From Paenibacillus barcinonensis (GTDB lineage Bacteria; Bacillota; Bacilli; Paenibacillales; Paenibacillaceae): a stretch of 64,000 nt of DNA. Made by a program: the position numbers and the translations under genes. The stretch is taken from positions 1-64,000 of the forward strand of contig NZ_QJSW01000004.1 of NCBI RefSeq assembly GCF_003217495.1, given 5' to 3'. Shown piece by piece: positions 58,842 to 64,000 of this stretch (position 1 is the first letter of the stretch; each line of letters opens with the position of its first letter). Below the pieces are notes generated by a model, which did not search any database, was not told where the DNA came from, and saw nothing but the letters and a program-made list of their open reading frames with translations.

Positions 58842-59876
58842 ATGGGCAAAAGAGTAACGATGCAGCAAATTGCAGATGCTGCGGGGGTATCCAAATTTGC
58901 AGTATCGCGTGCATTGACGGGCAAGTCGGGCGTTAGTGAGCACACACGCGAGATGATTGTCAGGACCGCAGGGCAGCTGGGGTATTTTAAAATGGAACCG
59001 AAGCGTTATTCGGTAGAGTCACATACCGGATTCAGCTCAAAGGCGGCTGGGGAGAAGGGGCAAGGGACCATATTGGTTCTTTTTCCGAATATACGCTCCC
59101 AGAATCGCTCTTCCTTGTATTGGGGCCCGGTGTTTGATGGCATTTCATCACGCTTGAATGAGCTGGGCATGGATATTTTGACACTGACAGAGCCGTCTTC
59201 GGATCATATGTTTTCCGTCCTCAATCCTGAGGCTATCCGGGGCGTGATCACAGTGGGCACAATTTCAACATCAGTGCTGCTCGAAATATATCGTTTGCGT
59301 ATTCCGCTTGTGATGGTCGATCATGAGGATACGGCGATTCATGCCGATGCCATATTCACAGACAACGTGAAATGTATGACAGAGCTGGTGCTTATGCTTG
59401 GCGCAAAGGGATACAGGAGGCTGCAATTTGCCGGGCAACTGCCCGATGCAGTGAGCTTCAGGGAGCGCTGGCTAGGCTATCGGATGGGCCTTGAGGAGTT
59501 GGGACTGCAAGAGCAACAGCATCCAGGATTACTGGTGCAGGAATATACAAAGATGCAGCAGGTGGTTAAGGACATGCAGCCTGAGGACCTCCCGGAGGTG
59601 TTTGTGTGTGCGAATGACCATACAGCTTCGATTATAATCGAGGCGTTGCAAGATCGGATGCTTCAGATGCCCGAACGATGTGCAGTGACGGGATTTGATA
59701 ATACACGTACAGAAGATCCTATTCTGGCTACTGCACATATTCATAAGCAGCATCTTGGTGCGAGAGCGGTGGATCAGCTGTTATGGCGAATGGAGCATTT
59801 GGAGGCTCCGTATGAACGCAAGCTGATTCATGCCGAATGGATCATGCGTGAGGAGTACCACTCTCTTCGTGAGTGA
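58842..59876 (+). CDS. LacI-family transcriptional regulator
   Basis: The 344-residue regulator starts at ATG 58842 (GGTGAGCAGG upstream; ATG 58812 has no site). The LacI headpiece is VTMQQIADAAGVSKFAVSRA, then a periplasmic-binding-like effector domain (ILVLFPNIRSQNRSS; AIRGVITVGTISTSVL; VCANDHTASIIIEAL; AVTGFDNTRTEDP). The hinge helix seems weak: the usual PN-AARxL is not obvious around residues 45-60 (GYFKMEPKRYS). It probably represses itself through the 48-bp palindrome and the beta-mannosidase gene through related half-sites. Confidence 0.9.
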   Translation: MGKRVTMQQIADAAGVSKFAVSRALTGKSGVSEHTREMIVRTAGQLGYFKMEPKRYSVESHTGFSSKAAGEKGQGTILVLFPNIRSQNRSSLYWGPVFDGISSRLNELGMDILTLTEPSSDHMFSVLNPEAIRGVITVGTISTSVLLEIYRLRIPLVMVDHEDTAIHADAIFTDNVKCMTELVLMLGAKGYRRLQFAGQLPDAVSFRERWLGYRMGLEELGLQEQQHPGLLVQEYTKMQQVVKDMQPEDLPEVFVCANDHTASIIIEALQDRMLQMPERCAVTGFDNTRTEDPILATAHIHKQHLGARAVDQLLWRMEHLEAPYERKLIHAEWIMREEYHSLRE

Positions 59877-59933
59877 AGAAAAAGACAGAGCAAAACAGGA
59901 CAAGGGAAGACAAGGCAGTGTTATATCGTACAG

Positions 59934-59975
59934 GACATGGAGCAGTTCACATTGGGATGCTCGATGTCTTTTTTT
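59934..59975 (+). terminator. Terminator of the lacI-type gene
   Basis: GACATGGAGCA (59934-59944) pairs with TGCTCGATGTC (59958-59968) and is followed by seven T residues. Confidence 0.85.
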
Positions 59976-60017
59976 ATTTTATCGAAGATTTGTTCCGAAC
60001 TATTTCGACCAAACACA

Positions 60018-60093
60018 TTGACTCAAACATAGATAACATGTTAATTTTGTTTTGTTAATTGTTTGTTTTTATGATAACAAAACCTAACAAAAC
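60018..60093 (+). promoter_or_regulatory. Beta-mannosidase promoter with LacI-type half-sites
   Basis: TTGACT (60018-60023) with a 17-bp spacer to TTAATT (60041-60046) is a candidate promoter. Immediately downstream are TTTTGTTAATT (60050-60060), TAACAAAAC (60075-60083) and CTAACAAAAC (60084-60093), inverted and direct copies of the core in the 48-bp palindrome at 58754-58801. Confidence 0.6.
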
Positions 60094-60134
60094 GGGTTTT
60101 ATTCTTCATTACTCTAACCATACTGGAGGCTATC

Positions 60135-62678
60135 ATGGGCATGAACCAATCGCAGCGATTTGAAAACTGGACGTTCAAAGCATGTGAAGATCAGGAATGG
60201 ATGCCGGCTCAGGTGCCTGGATGCGTGCATACCGACTTGTTAAGACTAGGCCATATTCCCGACCCGTTCTACGGGACCAATGAGAAGGAAGTACAGTGGA
60301 TCGACAAGAAGGATTGGGAGTACCAAACCACATTTGATGTGGGTGCTGGACTGTATACGCAGGATCATCTGGAGCTTGTTTTTGACGGATTGGATACATA
60401 TGCGGATGTATATGTGAATGAAGTTCATGTGCTGTCTGCGGACAACATGTTCCGGGTGTGGAAGGCAGATGTCAAAGCGTTGGTGAAGGAAAAGGGGAAT
60501 GTGCTCTGTGTTCGTTTTCGTTCTCCGATTCAGGAGGACTTACCTAAGCTTGAGAAGCTGGGGTATGCATTACCTGCGTCCAATGACCAATCCGATGTGG
60601 GCGGTCTGGGGGATAAACGTGTTAGCATTTTTGCACGCAAGGCGCCATATCACTATGGCTGGGATTGGGGACCACGCTTCGTAACGAGTGGAATCTGGCG
60701 GGAGGCAAGGCTGGAAGGCTGGAATGATGTTCGAATAACGGATGTGTTTATCCGGCAAAATGAAGTGAATGCTGCATTGGCCAGCTTAACTGCCATGGTG
60801 GAGGTTGAAACCTCTCAAGCTATGGATACTGTGATTCGTATCGGAGCGGCAGGTCAGTGCTGGGAGATAGCGGCAGCTTTGCAGCCAGGTACGCAGACGG
60901 TGGAGCTGCCAATCTCCATACAAGCTCCTAAGCTTTGGTGGAGCCGGGGACTGGGTGATCCGTACCGGTATTCCTTTGCTGCTGAAGTGCTCCAGGGCGA
61001 ACGAGCTTTAGCCGAAGCCGAGGTGAAAACAGGCCTGCGCTCCATTCGTCTTGTCCGCGATCAGGACGAGGCGGGTGCATCCTTTTATTTTGAACTGAAC
61101 GGAGTTGCGGTATTTGCCAAAGGAGCGAACCATATCCCGAACGACAGCTTTATTACAGAGGTGACACGGGAGCGGTATTTGCATGAGATTATTTCTGCGG
61201 CGGAGTCCAACATGAATATGCTTCGTGTGTGGGGCGGCGGCTTCTATGAGGAAGATGTTTTTTACGACCTGTGTGATGAATACGGCATCATGGTGTGGCA
61301 AGACTTTATGTTTGCATGCAGCATGTATCCGGGGGATGAGGCCTTCCTGAATAGTGTCAGACATGAGGCTATCGACAATGTGAAGCGTCTGCGTAACCAC
61401 CCGAGCATCGTGCTGTGGTGCGGTAATAACGAGATTGATTCGGCCTGGGCGCATTATATCGAGAATGGAGGATGGGGCTGGAAAAAGGAGTACAACGCCG
61501 AGCAGCGCGAACGCATCTGGGCGGATTATGAGGCCATTTTCCATCATCTCCTGCCAGAAGTGGTTGAAGCTTATGCACCTGGTATCGACTACTGGCCTTC
61601 CTCGCCGATTGTATCACTCACAGGTGACGAGAAGCAGCACGCCCACCCGTCTACATCTGAAGGAGACATCCACTACTGGGGCGTGTGGCACAACGTTGAG
61701 CCTTTTGAACATTATAATGTGTATGTAGGCCGTTTTATGAGTGAATACGGGTTCCAGTCGTTCCCGGAATACAAGTCAGTTCGCACCTATGCGGAGGAAG
61801 AGGACCTGGCACTGGAGTCAGAGGTTATGCTCGCACATCAAAAAAATGGAGCAGGCAATCGGCTAATCAAGCAATATATGGATATGTATTTGCCGGAACC
61901 GAAAGATTTCCCGTCCTTCCTCTATATGAGTCAGGTGCTTCAAGCGGAAGCGATGAAAACGGCCATTGAAGCTCATCGACGTCGTAAGCCGTATTGCATG
62001 GGCACGCTTTATTGGCAGATGAATGATTGCTGGCCTGTCGCTTCATGGGCGGGGATGGATTATCTTGGCCGCTGGAAGGCAATGCAATATTATGCCAAGC
62101 GCAGCTTTAGTGATGTGCTGATATCCGTGGACGGGACGAAGCCGGATGTAACGGAGGTTTATGTGATCTCGGATCAATTAAAGAAGGTACATGGACAACT
62201 GAAGCTCCGACTGATCGGATTCGACGGAACGGTGCATCGGGAAGAGACTTATGAAGTGGAGCTTGCGCCAAATTCAGGTGAAGAGCTCGTATCTCTAAAC
62301 CATGCAGAATGGCTCCAAGGCCATGATCCCGCAGCGACGCTGCTGCGACTGGAGCTGAGTCAACACGGTGAGGCAGATCTTGTGCAGGAGCATTATTTTG
62401 TGCCGACGAAAGACCTCGAATTGAAGCTTGCCAGCATTAAGGTCACTGGCGGAGAAGATGAGCAGGGTGTACATTTGGTGCTGGAAAGCGATGTGCTTGC
62501 CAAACAGGTGTGGATATCTTCTCAGGCCGAAGGCGTGTTTTCGGATAACTTCTTCGATCTGATCCCTGGCCTGCCTGTGAAGGTGAGGTTCACCTCCAGA
62601 GAAGCATTACAGCATGCGGGTGTTATCTCAGATCCGGGAACGGTTGAGGTTCGTTCTATGTGTGATTTTATACAGTAA
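60135..62678 (+). CDS. GH2-family beta-mannosidase
   Basis: The 847-residue enzyme has the GH2 layout: N-terminal sugar-binding domain (AQVPGCVHTDLLRLGHIPDP), immunoglobulin-like domain, barrel and C-terminal beta domains. VPGCVHTDL, the KDWEYQTTF segment and YHYGWDWGPRF are hallmarks of beta-mannosidases. The acid/base is Glu433 in LWCGNNEIDS and the nucleophile Glu537 in MSEYGFQSFPE. With no signal peptide, it cleaves imported manno-oligosaccharides from the non-reducing end. GGAGG lies seven bases before ATG 60135. Probably repressed by the upstream LacI protein. Confidence 0.93.
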   Translation: MGMNQSQRFENWTFKACEDQEWMPAQVPGCVHTDLLRLGHIPDPFYGTNEKEVQWIDKKDWEYQTTFDVGAGLYTQDHLELVFDGLDTYADVYVNEVHVLSADNMFRVWKADVKALVKEKGNVLCVRFRSPIQEDLPKLEKLGYALPASNDQSDVGGLGDKRVSIFARKAPYHYGWDWGPRFVTSGIWREARLEGWNDVRITDVFIRQNEVNAALASLTAMVEVETSQAMDTVIRIGAAGQCWEIAAALQPGTQTVELPISIQAPKLWWSRGLGDPYRYSFAAEVLQGERALAEAEVKTGLRSIRLVRDQDEAGASFYFELNGVAVFAKGANHIPNDSFITEVTRERYLHEIISAAESNMNMLRVWGGGFYEEDVFYDLCDEYGIMVWQDFMFACSMYPGDEAFLNSVRHEAIDNVKRLRNHPSIVLWCGNNEIDSAWAHYIENGGWGWKKEYNAEQRERIWADYEAIFHHLLPEVVEAYAPGIDYWPSSPIVSLTGDEKQHAHPSTSEGDIHYWGVWHNVEPFEHYNVYVGRFMSEYGFQSFPEYKSVRTYAEEEDLALESEVMLAHQKNGAGNRLIKQYMDMYLPEPKDFPSFLYMSQVLQAEAMKTAIEAHRRRKPYCMGTLYWQMNDCWPVASWAGMDYLGRWKAMQYYAKRSFSDVLISVDGTKPDVTEVYVISDQLKKVHGQLKLRLIGFDGTVHREETYEVELAPNSGEELVSLNHAEWLQGHDPAATLLRLELSQHGEADLVQEHYFVPTKDLELKLASIKVTGGEDEQGVHLVLESDVLAKQVWISSQAEGVFSDNFFDLIPGLPVKVRFTSREALQHAGVISDPGTVEVRSMCDFIQ

Positions 62679-62683
62679 TAACT

Positions 62684-62723
62684 AACGGTTGGATTCTCTG
62701 CTATAGGGATTTCAACCGTTTTT
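62684..62723 (+). terminator. Terminator of the beta-mannosidase gene
   Basis: AACGGTTG (62684-62691) pairs with CAACCGTT (62713-62720), followed by TTTCT. Confidence 0.75.
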
Positions 62724-62841
62724 CTATGTGGAGATAGACAAAATTTAACATCGTAATCGTTTCGTAATATTTTGCTTAGAGAATCGTAAGTTGTTCTTAT
62801 TATTGTAGTCCTTGCAAGCTATTAAACGATGGAGAGTGATA

Positions 62842-63375
62842 ATGATGATGAAAACAAGCAAAAGCAAAAAAACGATCGTAGCAGCGGTATTAATGATGTC
62901 TTTAACTTTTTCGGGATTGGCAAGTGCTGCGGATATGAAAACGATGAAGAAGGATGGTATGGAGCTTGTTCAATTGAGACAGGCGGCAAAAATGTACGGT
63001 TACAGCATTATGTGGGACAGCAAGGATCGCTCTGTTACTCTCATGTACATGGGCAAAATGGATGAGATGATGAAGGACGACATGAAGATGAAAGATGACA
63101 GCATGATGAAGGACGACATGAAGATGAAGGATGACAGCATGATGAAGGATGACATGAAGATGAAGGATGACAGTACGATGAAGGACGACATGATGATGGA
63201 AGAAGCGACGATGCCGGCGGCTAAAACCATTAAAGTGTGGATAGGTTCTAAAAAAATGATGGTTGACGGCATGCAGGTTAGTCTGAAGTCGATGCCCTCT
63301 ATACATGAAGGAAATACGTATGTGAGTGATATGGTCGTTTCCAAGTATATGATGCCTATGAAGGCGATGAAGTAA
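62842..63375 (+). CDS. Secreted Met/Asp-repeat protein with copper-amine-oxidase-like stalk domain
   Basis: The start is one of three consecutive ATGs (62842-62850) behind GGAGAG; product about 177 residues. A signal peptide ends near ASA-AD (about residue 31). ELVQLRQAAKMYGYSIMWDS plus SVTLMYMGK is half of a copper amine oxidase N-terminal ('stalk') domain. It is interrupted by three 12-residue repeats MMKDDMKMKDDS (about 76-120), after which KTIKVWIGSKKMMVDGMQVS completes it. The repeats give about one-third Met with regular Asp pairs. The composition suggests metal (copper or silver) or cation binding outside the cell, but this is inference. Confidence 0.8.
   Translation: MMMKTSKSKKTIVAAVLMMSLTFSGLASAADMKTMKKDGMELVQLRQAAKMYGYSIMWDSKDRSVTLMYMGKMDEMMKDDMKMKDDSMMKDDMKMKDDSMMKDDMKMKDDSTMKDDMMMEEATMPAAKTIKVWIGSKKMMVDGMQVSLKSMPSIHEGNTYVSDMVVSKYMMPMKAMK
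63067..63198 (+). repeat. 36-bp tandem coding repeat
   Basis: Three near-identical 36-bp units (63067-63102, 63103-63138, 63139-63174) and a partial fourth encode MMKDDMKMKDDS. Single-base differences are mostly third-position, which suggests selection for the protein repeat after duplication. Confidence 0.9.
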
Positions 63376-63474
63376 CAAAGCTCGGGATAATAAAGAAGAA
63401 CACAGAACGAAGCATGACCATCGCCCTGTGATATGATTAGTCCAATGAGTGTTTTGGAATAGGGGGTGGATTGA

Positions 63475-64000
63475 TTGAACGAATGTATATTGGTTGCCGA
63501 TGATGATAGCAATATTACAGACGTTTGCCGCAGGTATCTGGAGCGGGAGGGTTATGCGGTTGTGACCGCAAAAGACGGTGCGGAGGCAATTGAACTGTGG
63601 CGCAGTCACACACCGGGTCTGATTGTGCTGGACCTGATGATGCCGCATAAAAATGGCTGGGAGGTATGCAACGAGATTCGGCAAACCGAAGATGTGCCGA
63701 TTGTGATGCTGACGGCTCGCGGGGAGGAACAGGATCGACTGATGGGGCTGACCATGGGGGCGGATGATTATTTGACTAAGCCGTTCAGTCCGAGAGAGCT
63801 TGTTCTGCGTGTCAAGGCCATACTGCGGAGAATGCGAACGGTACAGGCAACACCTGCTGCGGCCCCCGCACATACGATCAGTTATGAAGGGCTCACGATT
63901 GATTTTGTGAAACGTGAGGTGGAGATCAGCGGACAGGTCATTGACTTGACAGTTACCGAATTTGATATGCTGTATTTGCTGGCAAGTCACCCTGGACAGG
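63475..64000 (+). CDS. OmpR-family response regulator (partial, runs past window end)
   Basis: TTG 63475 with GGGGGTGGA upstream opens NECILVADDDSNITDVCRRY, a receiver domain with acidic DDD pocket, phospho-acceptor Asp in LIVLDLMMPHKNGWE, Thr in VMLTARGEE and Lys in DDYLTKPFSPREL. After a short linker the winged-helix domain starts (ISYEGLTIDFVKREVEISGQ; DLTVTEFDMLYLLASHPGQ) and is cut by the window end. A partner kinase gene is expected next. It follows the Met/Asp-repeat gene by 99 bp; a link between them is possible but unproven. Confidence 0.88.
   Translation, partial: MNECILVADDDSNITDVCRRYLEREGYAVVTAKDGAEAIELWRSHTPGLIVLDLMMPHKNGWEVCNEIRQTEDVPIVMLTARGEEQDRLMGLTMGADDYLTKPFSPRELVLRVKAILRRMRTVQATPAAAPAHTISYEGLTIDFVKREVEISGQVIDLTVTEFDMLYLLASHPGQ

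Noticed and set aside
62902..63990. Reverse-strand 362-codon frame opposite the Met/Asp-repeat gene and the response regulator
   Set aside because: Long only because the ATG/GAC-rich repeat reads as His/Leu/Val codons on the other strand; it covers two well-supported genes and has no family features.

Overview
The window looks like a chromosomal segment of a Paenibacillus-type Firmicute. Many genes have strong AGGAGG-type ribosome binding sites, with frequent TTG and GTG starts. Carbohydrate ABC transporters without their own ATPase, YesM/YesN-type two-component systems, SLH-anchored glycosidases and several glycoside hydrolase families all fit that genus. This assignment is inference from gene content and style; no rRNA or tRNA gene was seen.

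Layout. (1) 1-4.3 kb: an AT-rich, one-direction array of short orphan genes. Each is separated by about 95-225 bp of related, strongly folded repeat whose ends (YTAAC ... GTTAG/GTTATG) and nested stems resemble integron attC sites. No integrase lies in the window. A frameshifted DUF2185-like (immunity-type) remnant follows. (2) 4.6-9.4 kb: an SDR oxidoreductase divergent from a TetR regulator, then small detoxification or resistance-like genes (VOC, DinB, CPT-like kinase, DUF6886) mixed with decayed copies of similar genes. (3) 9.5-27 kb: an acetamidase, then a large carbohydrate uptake operon. It has two paralogous solute-binding lipoproteins, a 970-residue membrane-anchored binding protein, two complete permease pairs, an NHL-repeat/TPR protein, a YIP1-type membrane protein, a DUF5696 protein and an intracellular GH30 enzyme. 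No ATPase gene is present.

(4) 27-39.4 kb: a GNAT gene and a methyltransferase remnant, then a binding-lipoprotein/histidine-kinase/response-regulator operon divergent from a YtfQ-YtfR-YtfT-YjfF-type galactofuranose/galactose transporter. That transporter operon carries a second YtfQ-like protein at its end. The GH30 enzyme (closest to beta-1,6-galactanases) and this transporter suggest use of galactan-type glycans. (5) 39.4-48 kb: a run of TmrB-like, methyltransferase, APH, GNAT and P-loop kinase genes (several truncated or frameshifted), an alpha/beta hydrolase and a secreted GH5 endoglucanase. (6) 48-58.7 kb: glutathione peroxidase, AraC regulator, nitroreductase, an SLH-GH18 protein, a thioredoxin-reductase-like flavoprotein, heme O synthase, a TPR protein, and a LysR regulator divergent from an EamA exporter. 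(7) 58.7-62.7 kb: a LacI regulator preceded by a perfect 48-bp palindrome, and a GH2 beta-mannosidase with the same half-sites in its promoter. (8) 62.8-64 kb: a secreted Met/Asp-repeat protein and the start of an OmpR-type response regulator cut by the window end.

The most unusual item is the cassette-like array at the left edge. The next are the two-permease-pair transport operon and the Met/Asp-repeat protein. All family names come from reading motifs, not from database searches.
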